Assembly (NCBI GenBank): GCA_900547455.1
Contig: URGV01000001.1
Span: 62,001 to 126,000 of the forward strand
DNA from: an uncultured Oscillospiraceae bacterium
GTDB taxonomy: Bacteria; Bacillota; Clostridia; Oscillospirales; Ruminococcaceae
Length of the DNA: 64,000 bases
Direction of reading: 5' to 3'
Below are positions 1 to 8,056 of this stretch, in pieces (position 1 is the stretch's first letter; the number at the start of each line of letters is the position of its first letter). Below the pieces are notes generated by a model. That model was not told the origin of the DNA and ran no database searches. It saw only the letters and a program-made list of their open reading frames with translations. The position numbers and the translations under genes are program-made.

Positions 1-467
1 AGCTGCTCCCCGTTGACGAGGAACTGCGGCTGCGCAGATATGATGAAGAGGACGAATTTGCCCTCGCCTGGTATCAGGACGAGGAGACGCTGATGCTGGT
101 GGACGGAAAATTTCAGCCGTACGATCGGGAACGGTTAAAGAAGATGTACCACTATCTCAACGACCGCGGGGAAGTTTACTTCATCGAGCTCAAGGACGAA
201 AACGGCTGGCGGCCGATTGGGGACGTCACCTTTTGGCAGGAGGACATGCCCATCGTGGTGGGAGAAAAGGGACTGCGCGGCAAAAAGATTGGCCGCTGCG
301 TGGTGAAGGCACTTATTGAGCGGGCAAAGCAGCTCGGCTACAAGGAGCTGTATGTGGATATGATCTACCACTACAATACCGGCTCCCAGCGCATGTTTGA
401 GAGCGTGGGCTTCACCGCCTACGAGACAACCGAAAAGGGCAAAAAATATAAGCTAAAATTGTCGTAA
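1..467 (+). CDS. GNAT-family N-acetyltransferase, 5' end outside window
   Basis: The frame is open from base 3, so the gene begins before the window; 154 C-terminal residues are visible. The first of them (LRLRRYDEEDE) resemble the opening strand of GNAT enzymes, so probably little is missing. The acetyl-CoA loop is seen as LRGKKIGR, close to the R/Q-x-x-G-x-G/A motif but with Lys in place of the first Gly, and the closing motif as NTGSQRMFESVGF. GNAT proteins move an acetyl group from acetyl-CoA to an amine; the substrate cannot be told. An internal ATG at 93 exists but would cut off the first strand. It ends against a hairpin shared with the convergent yedF gene. Confidence 0.8.
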   Translation, partial: LLPVDEELRLRRYDEEDEFALAWYQDEETLMLVDGKFQPYDRERLKKMYHYLNDRGEVYFIELKDENGWRPIGDVTFWQEDMPIVVGEKGLRGKKIGRCVVKALIERAKQLGYKELYVDMIYHYNTGSQRMFESVGFTAYETTEKGKKYKLKLS

Positions 468-468
468 G

Positions 469-502
469 AAAAAAGCTGGAAGAAATTTTCTTCCAGCTTT
501 TT
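469..502. terminator. Bidirectional hairpin terminator between GNAT gene and yedF
   Basis: An inverted repeat AAAGCTGGAAGAAA / TTTTCTTCCAGCTTT has an A-run on the left and a T-run on the right, so it can stop transcription from both convergent genes. Confidence 0.85.
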
Positions 503-515
503 TGGCGGTACGATT

Positions 516-1103
516 TTACAGGGTGATGACCTTATCGGCCATGTGCATCCGCTCGCTGATGTCGTACATGTTGGAAACGGTGCCGATCTTCTGCTTGCCT
601 TCCAGGTCGAAGAACTTTAAGCAGGTGCCGCAGACCAGAATCTCAGAGCCCTTTGCCTGCAGGGTCTGCAGGTGCTCGACAACCTGATCGTTTTCCACGA
701 CCAGCTTAACGCCGCTGTTCATAAAGAGGATGTAGCGCGGAGCGTCGTTGGACTCGGCCAGGGTGTAGAAGAACATGGTCATCAGCGATCCGCCCAGCTC
801 CTCGGAGCCGTCGCCGATAAAGTTCTTGCCGATAAACAGCGCCCAGTTTTTCGGTTTAGCGGTTTCTTCCGCGGCCGGAGCGACAGCGCTGCCGTCGCCG
901 GTGAAGGAGACGTGGAAGTTGCCGTCCTTGGTCTCCACGCTGGCCTGATAGCCCTGGCTCTCCGCCAGACGTTTCAGATTTTCAACCGCGGTCTGATTGT
1001 CAACGGCGACAACAAAGGAGGTGTTGCCGGCGTCGATTTCCTTCTTTGCCATAATGACAGGCATAGGGCAGGCCTTGCCCAGCGCATCTACGAACTGATT
1101 CAT
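516..1103 (-). CDS. yedF: YedF-like selenium/sulfur-transfer protein (TusA + DsrE-like domains)
   Basis: A 195-residue protein. Residues 1-70 form a TusA/SirA-type domain with the signature C12-P-M-P; after an Ala/Glu/Pro linker (about 75-87) comes a DsrE-like domain (about 88-195) with a CGTC pair. This two-domain layout is that of the 'sulfurtransferase-like selenium metabolism protein YedF', usually found in genomes that use selenophosphate. The frame runs open to 1259, but ATG 1103 has AAAGGA about 10 nt upstream and begins directly at the TusA fold, so the longer version is rejected. No selD, selA or selB is in this window, so its partner pathway cannot be confirmed here. Confidence 0.82.
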   Translation of the reverse strand: MNQFVDALGKACPMPVIMAKKEIDAGNTSFVVAVDNQTAVENLKRLAESQGYQASVETKDGNFHVSFTGDGSAVAPAAEETAKPKNWALFIGKNFIGDGSEELGGSLMTMFFYTLAESNDAPRYILFMNSGVKLVVENDQVVEHLQTLQAKGSEILVCGTCLKFFDLEGKQKIGTVSNMYDISERMHMADKVITL

Positions 1104-1138
1104 AAAGCTCAATCCTTTCGGTTTTGATTTCGATTTTA

Positions 1139-1167
1139 AGTATACTATTCCCGCCAGCTTTTTGCAA
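1139..1167 (-). promoter_or_regulatory. Sigma-A-type promoter of yedF
   Basis: On the minus strand TTGCAA (1162-1167) and TATACT (1139-1144) are 17 bp apart, about 35 bp upstream of the yedF start. Confidence 0.6.
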
Positions 1168-1371
1168 GAATATTGATTTTTTCGCATGGCTGCCGCTGAA
1201 TGATAGATTTTATCGATAAGATTCGATGGAGAAAGTCTGCTTCTTTGCAAAAAATTCATATTGTTTGTGCAGGAAAATGCCAGAGAACGTACACTTTATC
1301 TTTGAAGGATGGAGAAGGAACATCGCTTCCCAAAAAGAATTTTGATAATTAAGAAATGGAGATTTACATCG

Positions 1372-1935
1372 ATGAAAAAAATAATGATTATTTGCCTGAC
1401 CTTTGCCCTGACCCTGACCATGCTGACCGCCTGCACCCAAAACCAGAGCGGCTCGCAGCAGGACGGGCAGACAGCGCAGGAAGAACAGACCCAGCAGCCG
1501 GACCTGCAGGAGATTGTGCAGGCGGTCAAGGACGCCTACGGCGACAACTATCTGCCGTCTATGCAGATGGATGAGCAGATGATGACCGACGTTTACGGCG
1601 TCGATATGGACAATGTTGAGGAGTTTGTCGCAGAAGGCCCGATGATCAGCGCCCATGTCGATACCTTCATCGCCGTCAAAGCCAAGGAAGGAAAGGGCGA
1701 GCAGGTGCAGCAGGAGCTGCAGGCATACCTCGATTATGTTCAGGAGAATGCGCTGCAGTACCCGATGAACACCGCAAAGGTGCAGGCGGCGCAGGTGGTT
1801 CGCCACGGCGACTATGTGTTCTATGTCCTGCTGGGCGGCTACGATGAGCGCACCGACGTCACCGAGGAGGAGAGCGTCACCTTTGCCAAGGAGCAGGTTC
1901 AGATTGGCCTGGACGCGATCGCTTCCTTCTTTTAA
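1372..1935 (+). CDS. DUF4358-type lipoprotein
   Basis: A 187-residue exported lipoprotein. The N-terminus has two lysines, a hydrophobic stretch and a lipobox LTAC with Cys21. A Gln/Ser/Thr-rich tether (about 22-45) follows, then one domain of about 140 residues. The pattern (amphipathic opening helix, VYGVDMDNVEEFVAEGP, then a long helix and a YVFYVLLG strand) matches the DUF4358 lipoproteins common in Clostridia, whose function is unknown. The start is ATG 1372, with GGAGAT upstream, not the longer in-frame ATG 1309. It is a single gene with its own terminator. Confidence 0.75.
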   Translation: MKKIMIICLTFALTLTMLTACTQNQSGSQQDGQTAQEEQTQQPDLQEIVQAVKDAYGDNYLPSMQMDEQMMTDVYGVDMDNVEEFVAEGPMISAHVDTFIAVKAKEGKGEQVQQELQAYLDYVQENALQYPMNTAKVQAAQVVRHGDYVFYVLLGGYDERTDVTEEESVTFAKEQVQIGLDAIASFF

Positions 1936-1985
1936 TAAGGGGTTGTTCCCTGCAAGGGTGTAGCTGGAACCGAAAAAATGAATGG

Positions 1986-2026
1986 AAAAAGGCAGCTTTT
2001 CGTTGACGGAAAGCTGCCTTTTATTT
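1986..2026 (+). terminator. Rho-independent terminator of the DUF4358 gene
   Basis: GGCAGCTTT and AAAGCTGCC pair across a short loop and are followed by TTTTATTTT. Confidence 0.85.
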
Positions 2027-2072
2027 TATAATAAAGAAAGGTTTAAATAGCAAGTTCAAAAGAAAAAGGAGA

Positions 2073-3371
2073 GTGGCCACAATCGAAGCTTCTGACAGCA
2101 GTAACAGCAGAATATCAACAACCGCATTCAAGATTGAGCGCATTTTGTGGTGCACCGCAATCTCGATGATGCTCTTTGCCTTTGTGTTCGACACCCCTGT
2201 CGGCATTGCCCGGGGAATCTGGCGCCTGATTTTGCACCCCGATGCCCTGATTACCGACTACAGCGCGGTGGGCGGCTTCGGCGCCACCTTCTTTAATGCC
2301 GGGCTCATCATGGCCATTTCCACCGCGATTTTAAAGCTGAGCCGCGTCATGTTTTGCGGGCCCACCATCGCCTGCGTCTTTTTGATGTCCGGCTTTTCGA
2401 TGTTCGGCAAAAATATCGCCAACATCTGGCCGATCATCTTTGGCGTCTACCTTTTTTCCCGTTTCCAGCGGGAGAGCTTTTCCAAGTATGTCTACATCGC
2501 CCTGTATGGGACAGCCCTCTCGCCGATGATCACCGAGGTTGCCCTGCAGTTTGGAAACTACTGGCAAAAGCTGCTGGCGGTGATGCTTTGTGGCATCATC
2601 ATCGGCTTCATGCTGCCGCCGCTGGCCACCTACTGCCTGCGTGTGCACCAGGGCTACAACCTCTATAACGTCGGTTTTGCCGCGGGCCTGGTGGGGACGC
2701 TGCTGGTCTCGATCATGAAATCCTTTGGCTACGAGGTCGACAACAGCCTGAGCTGGACCTATGAAAACAACTGGATTGTCGTCGCGTACATTCTGACGCT
2801 GTCCTTTGTCCTGATGGCGATGGGGTGGTTTGGCATCGAGGATAAGAAAAGCGTCAAGCGCATCTACCGCCACTCCGGCCGTCTGGTAGCGGATTTTGTA
2901 TTGATGGACGGCTTGCCGGTTACCCTGTTTAACATGGGGTCGCTGGGCATTGTGGCTACCCTGTATATTCTGATTACCGGCGGGACGATCAACGGCGCGA
3001 CGATGGGCGGCATTCTGACCATTATCGGATTTGGCGCCTTCGGCAAACACCTGCGCAACGTCATCCCGGTGGTGGGCGGCGTTTATCTCGGCTCGCTGGT
3101 CAAGGTGTGGAACATCAACGACCCAAGCGTCCAGCTGGCAGCGCTGTTTGGCACCTCCTTGGCGCCGATCAGCGGACAGTTTGGCTGGCCGTATGGTCTG
3201 CTGGTGGGATTTATCCACTCCTCGATGGCGCTGAATACCGGCATCCTGCATGCGGGACTAAACCTTTATAATAACGGATTTTCTGCGGGCATACTCGCGC
3301 TGATTATTGTTCCCATCATCGAAACGTTCAAGAAACATCGGGAACAGTTTGTGATAAAAAGAGAGGATTGA
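2073..3371 (+). CDS. DUF1576 family integral membrane protein
   Basis: A protein of about 432 residues with 10-12 hydrophobic segments. Two halves look duplicated: GYNLYNVGFAAGL in the first half and GLNLYNNGFSAGI in the second, each followed by a membrane helix. This repeat is typical of the DUF1576 family, predicted transport-like membrane proteins of unknown function. The start is uncertain: GTG 2073 lies only 1 nt after the AGGAG sequence, too close for normal initiation. ATC 2082 sits 10 nt after it, and there is no in-frame ATG near the N-terminus. The next gene starts 4 nt downstream, so the two are co-transcribed. Confidence 0.75.
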   Translation: MATIEASDSSNSRISTTAFKIERILWCTAISMMLFAFVFDTPVGIARGIWRLILHPDALITDYSAVGGFGATFFNAGLIMAISTAILKLSRVMFCGPTIACVFLMSGFSMFGKNIANIWPIIFGVYLFSRFQRESFSKYVYIALYGTALSPMITEVALQFGNYWQKLLAVMLCGIIIGFMLPPLATYCLRVHQGYNLYNVGFAAGLVGTLLVSIMKSFGYEVDNSLSWTYENNWIVVAYILTLSFVLMAMGWFGIEDKKSVKRIYRHSGRLVADFVLMDGLPVTLFNMGSLGIVATLYILITGGTINGATMGGILTIIGFGAFGKHLRNVIPVVGGVYLGSLVKVWNINDPSVQLAALFGTSLAPISGQFGWPYGLLVGFIHSSMALNTGILHAGLNLYNNGFSAGILALIIVPIIETFKKHREQFVIKRED

Positions 3372-3375
3372 AAAT

Positions 3376-3723
3376 ATGTTTTTTACCAGAAAGAAGATCA
3401 CGACGATTGTCGATGAGTTGACGACCTTCTTTTTTGCGGTCGGCTCGGACGACATGGTCGTCAAGATTAAACAGACCCCCGAGGGCTTCCAGATCTTTTT
3501 TGCCAGCAACTTTGATAGGAGAATGCAAAAGACGGTGGAGCGCCTGCAGGAAAACCTGACCTGCGGCCGCGCGCCGGAGATTGAGGAAAGCTACTGGGGG
3601 CTGAATGGCAGCGGAGACTTTCAGGATGAGAACGAGCTGATTCTGGTCGGCGCCATGATCGACTCCGCCAAGGTGGAGATCTGCGACGGCTATGCGACCC
3701 TCCATCTCTTCCGCGCATTTTAA
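3376..3723 (+). CDS. Small hypothetical protein paired with DUF1576 gene
   Basis: 115 residues with no signal peptide or membrane segment and no family that I recognise. It starts with Phe/Arg/Lys residues and alternates strands and helices (VVKIKQTPEGFQIFFAS, then a helix RMQKTVERLQENL, then strands at the end), so a small cytosolic alpha/beta fold is likely. It lies 4 nt after the DUF1576 gene with a GAGGATTG ribosome site, and a strong terminator follows directly, so its job is probably tied to that membrane protein. A cytosolic accessory or regulatory subunit is an inference only. Confidence 0.65.
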   Translation: MFFTRKKITTIVDELTTFFFAVGSDDMVVKIKQTPEGFQIFFASNFDRRMQKTVERLQENLTCGRAPEIEESYWGLNGSGDFQDENELILVGAMIDSAKVEICDGYATLHLFRAF

Positions 3724-3735
3724 TTTTCGGATCAT

Positions 3736-3771
3736 CAAAAAAACACCGGCGATTGGCCGGTGTTTTTTTCC
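3736..3771 (+). terminator. Rho-independent terminator after DUF1576 pair
   Basis: ACACCGGC and GCCGGTGT pair around a short loop, with A-run before and T-run after; it can also end the convergent sbcC transcript. Confidence 0.85.
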
Positions 3772-3773
3772 TT

Positions 3774-6701
3774 TTAAGCCTCCACCCGCAGAGTGCTGCC
3801 GCTGACCGAAGGGGTGACGACAATGCGGGAGGGGACGCGCTCCAACAGCTGCGGCACATGGGAGATGATGCCAACTAACCTGCCGTCCGCCTGCAGGTTG
3901 GTCAGCGTTTGGACTGCGCTGTCCAGGCTTTGCGGGTCCAGGCTGCCAAAGCCCTCGTCGATAAACATCGTCTGGATGCGGATGCCGCCGGCGTGCTGCT
4001 GCACCACCTGCGCCAGCCCCAACGCCAGCGCAAGGGCGGTCTGAAAGCTCTCGCCGCCCGACAGGGTGGAGACGTGCCGCGGCAGGCCGGTGTAGCTGTC
4101 CAGAATCTCCATGTCCAGCCCCGAAGAGGTGTTGCCGCGGGAGCGGTCCTTTTTGCGCAGCAGCTGGTAGCGGCCGTGGCTCATCTGGAACAGATGGAGG
4201 TTTGCCGCCGCGATAATCTGCTCGAAGTAGCTGGAAAGCACAAAGCTCTCAAAGGAAAGCCTCTGCGGATTTTTGCCGCTGGCAGTCAAAAACAGTCCGC
4301 CCACCGTCTCGTACTCCCGATTGAGCTGGTCGAACTTTTTGACCTGCTCCTCGATGCCCTGCAGCAGCCGCAGGTTGAGGTTGTACCGCTCCTGCAAGAG
4401 GGAAAAGTGCCGCCTTTCCTGGTCCTGCTGCTCTTGCAGTCTGCTGTGTGCAGAGCGCAGGGCCTCCAGATCCGGGCGGTTCTGCTGCCCAATCTGTTCG
4501 TTGAGCTGGTTTAAGCGGCTGCTGACCGAGAGCACATCGCGGGTGTGCTGCTCTACCTGCTCCTTCATTTGTTGCTGCTGGGGAAGCCCGGCGGCAAGCT
4601 GCTGGAAGGCGGCCTCGTCCGCAATCTGACTGTTATTTAAAAGCTTCTCGAAATCCTGCTGCAGCTGCTCCTTCCGGCCGGACAGGGCATCGAGGTCGCT
4701 CTGCGCCTGTGCGGCGGCGGTCTGCAGCTGGCTTAGCCGGGTGCTGGCCTGATGATAGCGGTCGGTGACCTGCTGGATGTTCTGCTTGAGCGCTGCTTCC
4801 TGTGCGGTCAGCTGCTCCTGCTGTGCCTGCAGCTCCTTTAAGGAGGGGAGGGTGGATTCCCCTGTTGCCTGCAACAATTCTCCGGTCAGGGCTTTCTGCT
4901 GGTCGAGCAGCATTTCCAGCCCCTTCTGATGGGAGCCCACTTTGGCCTGTGCCGGCAGAATCTGTTCCTGCAGATACTGCGGGTCAAAGTAGCGGGGCAG
5001 CGAAACCTTTTGCAGCGAGATCAGCGGGGCAATATGCTCCTCCAACTGATGGATAGCAAGCTCGGTCTGCTGCGTCTGCCCGGCTATTTGCTCCGGGGAG
5101 GGCGGAGCATCGAACAGGTCACTCAGTTGGGAGAGCAGTTCCTCCAAAAGTGCCTGCTGGGAGGAAAGCTCCCCATAGGCGCGCTGGGCCTGTGCGGTCA
5201 GCTGCTCGATCTGCTCGTCTGTGACGCCGGGTGTCTGCATCGCGGCGGGCGAAGGGTGATGGACAGCGCCGCAGACCGGACAGGGCTGACCCTCCTGCAG
5301 CTGCTGTGCCAGGTCGGCAGCCTGCATCGAAAGCCGCAGCTGCTGGGCCTGCCGCTGCAGCTGTAGGGCGGTGTTGAAGGCCTGCTGCCGGTCCTGCACA
5401 GAAGAAAAGAGCTGTGCAACCCGCTCCAGCTTTTGCAGTTGGGCAGCGTGCTGAGCTCGGTGCAGCAGCAGCTGGCTCAGCGCCGCGCTGCGTTTGGCCA
5501 AGGAGAGCGCCTTTTTCTCCTCCACGATGCGCTGCCCGATCTCTTCCAGCTTTTGCAGCTGGTGGATGTCCCGCTCGTTTTTCTGCAGCTGCCGGTAGAG
5601 GGCGTCGCGCTGTGTATTCAGCTGCGGGAGGGTCTCAAAATCCTGCAGCGCCTGTGCAAAGACCGTTTGATGCTCCTGCAGCTGGAGCTTTGCCTGCTGT
5701 AGCTGTGCGTCCTTCTGCTGGCTTTGCCTGCGGCAGTCCTGCAGCAGGGTGTAGGAGGGCAGGATGGCAGCGGCGGTTTCGAGGCGGCGCAGCTGCTGTT
5801 TTAAGGCAAGCATCTCCGGTTCCCGCGCCTGCAGACCGGCAAGGGTCTGCTGCAACTGCTCGCGGGTGGAAAAGAGCTGAGCAAGTTCCTCGGCCTTTTC
5901 CAAATCCAACCGGCGCAGCTGCGTCTCCAAAAGGGTGAGCTCCTTCTGCAGCAGCTCGAGCTTGTGTTGCTCTGCCGGCAGGGTCTGGTGTAAATGGTCG
6001 CAGACGGCCTGCGGGGAGGGATATTCGGCCTGTACCAGCTCCTGTAAAGCTGGGTCGTCCTGCCAGTCCAGCTGTTCGAGCATCGAGAGGGCGGCCTGCC
6101 GGGCGCTTTCTCCCGCGCGCTTAATCTCGTCGGCGCGGCTGCCCAGCCGGGCGGTGAAGCGCTCGTAGAGGTCGGTCTGGAAAATCTTGCGGAAAATCTC
6201 CTGCTTTTCCCGGCTGGAAGCGTCCAGGAATTTGCGGAATTCCCCCTGCGCCAGCATGACAATCTTGCGGAACTGCTCGCAGTTGAGCCCCAGCAGCTCC
6301 TCGATGCGGGCGTTTGCCTCCTTGCCGGAGAGAACTTCCCCGTCCGGCATCGTCAGCTCCACCGAGCCGCCCGACTCGATCATCTCCTTTTTGCGTTTGG
6401 AATAGACCATCTGCTTGGGGGTGCGGCGGATGTGGTATTGCTTGTCCTCCAGCGAAAAGGTAAACTCGACATAGCACACCTCCTGCTCGGAGGCGTGCTG
6501 GCTTTTAAAGGAATCGGTGGAGCGGGTGTTGCCGCTGGCGTGGGCGTACAGCGCGTAGCAGATGGCGTCGAAGATGGTGGTCTTACCGGCGCCGGTCGGT
6601 CCGCAGATGAGGAAGATGCCACTTTCAAAGCGGGTAAAGTCAATCTCCTCGGTGCCCGAATAGGGGCCAAAGGCGTGAAAGCGAAGAAAAATGGGTTTCA
6701 T
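3774..6701 (-). CDS. sbcC: SbcC, ATPase subunit of SbcCD nuclease
   Basis: A 975-residue SMC-like ATPase, the Rad50 counterpart. N-terminal Walker A is GPTGAGKTTIFDA (about 34-46). Long Gln/Leu-rich coiled coils flank the zinc hook CPVC (near residue 472), which joins two molecules. The C-terminal half-site has the signature LSGGESFQTALALALG and Walker B MFIDEGFGSLD. With SbcD it opens DNA hairpins and cuts blocked double-strand ends. ATG 6701 has a full AGGAGG site, and the gene begins 18 nt after sbcD ends, so the two form an operon. The coiled coil is unusually rich in Gln. All catalytic motifs are intact. Confidence 0.97.
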   Translation of the reverse strand: MKPIFLRFHAFGPYSGTEEIDFTRFESGIFLICGPTGAGKTTIFDAICYALYAHASGNTRSTDSFKSQHASEQEVCYVEFTFSLEDKQYHIRRTPKQMVYSKRKKEMIESGGSVELTMPDGEVLSGKEANARIEELLGLNCEQFRKIVMLAQGEFRKFLDASSREKQEIFRKIFQTDLYERFTARLGSRADEIKRAGESARQAALSMLEQLDWQDDPALQELVQAEYPSPQAVCDHLHQTLPAEQHKLELLQKELTLLETQLRRLDLEKAEELAQLFSTREQLQQTLAGLQAREPEMLALKQQLRRLETAAAILPSYTLLQDCRRQSQQKDAQLQQAKLQLQEHQTVFAQALQDFETLPQLNTQRDALYRQLQKNERDIHQLQKLEEIGQRIVEEKKALSLAKRSAALSQLLLHRAQHAAQLQKLERVAQLFSSVQDRQQAFNTALQLQRQAQQLRLSMQAADLAQQLQEGQPCPVCGAVHHPSPAAMQTPGVTDEQIEQLTAQAQRAYGELSSQQALLEELLSQLSDLFDAPPSPEQIAGQTQQTELAIHQLEEHIAPLISLQKVSLPRYFDPQYLQEQILPAQAKVGSHQKGLEMLLDQQKALTGELLQATGESTLPSLKELQAQQEQLTAQEAALKQNIQQVTDRYHQASTRLSQLQTAAAQAQSDLDALSGRKEQLQQDFEKLLNNSQIADEAAFQQLAAGLPQQQQMKEQVEQHTRDVLSVSSRLNQLNEQIGQQNRPDLEALRSAHSRLQEQQDQERRHFSLLQERYNLNLRLLQGIEEQVKKFDQLNREYETVGGLFLTASGKNPQRLSFESFVLSSYFEQIIAAANLHLFQMSHGRYQLLRKKDRSRGNTSSGLDMEILDSYTGLPRHVSTLSGGESFQTALALALGLAQVVQQHAGGIRIQTMFIDEGFGSLDPQSLDSAVQTLTNLQADGRLVGIISHVPQLLERVPSRIVVTPSVSGSTLRVEA

Positions 6702-6719
6702 CCGGGTCCTCCTTTCCGG

Positions 6720-7889
6720 CTACAACAGCTCCTGCGAGACCTGCCGCAGTGTGCTTTGGACAATTTTTTGCTGCTCCTCGCTCAGCTCCCCCTGCTGCAC
6801 CTGCTGGTAGAAGCGGTCGAACAGCTCCTCTGGCGGCAGCGAAGCGGGGTTCTGCGACAGAATCGCGCTGGGGGAGGGCAGCGTCTGGTGAAAGGAAAGC
6901 CCCAGCGTGTGCGGATAAACCTCCCGCAGGCGGCTCATGGCGTTGAGCACCGGCCCCTGGGAGATCAGCTGTGCAAAGACATAGTCGTCGCTGGCAAGCT
7001 GTGGGTCGCACAGCTGCTCGATGGTGCCGGTGATGACCCGCAGGTCCCGGCGTGGGGTCAGTGGAATTTGCCGGGTGGAAAGCTCCCCCTTTTCTCCCAG
7101 CTCGACGATGGTGACCGATTTTTGACTGTTAGCCTCGTCCACCGAATATTTGAGCGGGGAGCCGCTATAGCGCATCCGCTCGCTGCCGGCGGACTGCGCG
7201 CCGTGCAGATGCCCCAGCGCGACATAGTCAAACAGCCCGTCGCAGCAGGCAAGGTCGGTCAGGTCGCTGGTTCCCACCGAGGTCTCGGAACCGGAACACT
7301 GTGGCAGCTCGGGCTGCTCTCTTTTTGCGCTCGAAGAACGGTTTTGCCGCATAAAAAAGCCGTGCGCCAACAGAACGTTGCGCTCGTTGGGGTCGATCTG
7401 CTCCCGGTTTTGGTCGATCAGCTTTTCAAAAGCTTCGCTGGCGGTGCGGATGGAACTGTCCTCCAGCGCAAGCCGCACCTGCTGCGGGATAAAGTAGGGC
7501 AGCAGGAAGAAGTTGACCGGACCAAAGGCATCCTGCAGGGTGACCTTTTTCATCTGCATCGAAAATCCGCCCGCCAGATAAAGCCCGCTCTGCTCAAACA
7601 GGCGGCTGCCGTAAGCCACCCGCCGCGCCGAGTCGTGGTTGCCGCTGATGGCTAAAATGGGCAGATGGTAGCAGGAGATGAGGGTGGTGAACATCTCGTC
7701 GAGCAGCGAGACCGCCTGCGCCGAAGGCATCGAGCGGTCGTACAAATCGCCGCTGATCAGCACGGCGTCCACCTGCTCGCGCTCGATGATGGAGGCGATT
7801 TGCCGGAATATCTCTTGTTGATCCTCCAGCAGCGAAAATTCGAACAGGCTTCGTCCGATGTGCCAGTCGGAGGTGTGCAGTAATTTCAT
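6720..7889 (-). CDS. sbcD: SbcD, nuclease subunit of SbcCD
   Basis: A 389-residue metallophosphoesterase, the Mre11 counterpart. The metal-binding motifs appear in order: DWHIG (residues 8-12), GDLYDRSMP, SGNHDSARR and, later, GHLHGAQ. It has Mn-dependent exonuclease/endonuclease activity and forms the SbcCD complex with the downstream sbcC product. The start is ATG 7889 with AAGGGAG in front; the frame continues upstream to 8009, but that extension is not SbcD-like. Promoter, sbcD and sbcC run leftwards, divergent from the O-antigen-ligase-like gene. Confidence 0.96.
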   Translation of the reverse strand: MKLLHTSDWHIGRSLFEFSLLEDQQEIFRQIASIIEREQVDAVLISGDLYDRSMPSAQAVSLLDEMFTTLISCYHLPILAISGNHDSARRVAYGSRLFEQSGLYLAGGFSMQMKKVTLQDAFGPVNFFLLPYFIPQQVRLALEDSSIRTASEAFEKLIDQNREQIDPNERNVLLAHGFFMRQNRSSSAKREQPELPQCSGSETSVGTSDLTDLACCDGLFDYVALGHLHGAQSAGSERMRYSGSPLKYSVDEANSQKSVTIVELGEKGELSTRQIPLTPRRDLRVITGTIEQLCDPQLASDDYVFAQLISQGPVLNAMSRLREVYPHTLGLSFHQTLPSPSAILSQNPASLPPEELFDRFYQQVQQGELSEEQQKIVQSTLRQVSQELL

Positions 7890-7956
7890 GGTGAATGCTC
7901 CCTTGTCAAGATTGGTGCGGCGCAAAGGGTAGGCGCGCCGCGGGAAACCAGCCTCC

Positions 7957-7985
7957 ATTATACCATAAATTGTACCAAAAAAGAA
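7957..7985 (-). promoter_or_regulatory. Extended -10 promoter of sbcDC
   Basis: On the minus strand TGG-TATAAT (TATAAT at 7957-7962) forms an extended -10. The -35 (TTCTTT, 7980-7985) is weak. Confidence 0.5.
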
Positions 7986-8056
7986 TAAGGCGGCGGACAA
8001 ATGGCACACTAACGGTATGTCAAAAACAGGAAGGCTTTGATAAAGGAGGAGGACCC

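Noticed and set aside
1104..1259. N-terminal extension of yedF
   Set aside because: It covers the promoter region and is not similar to the family; ATG 1103 has the ribosome site.
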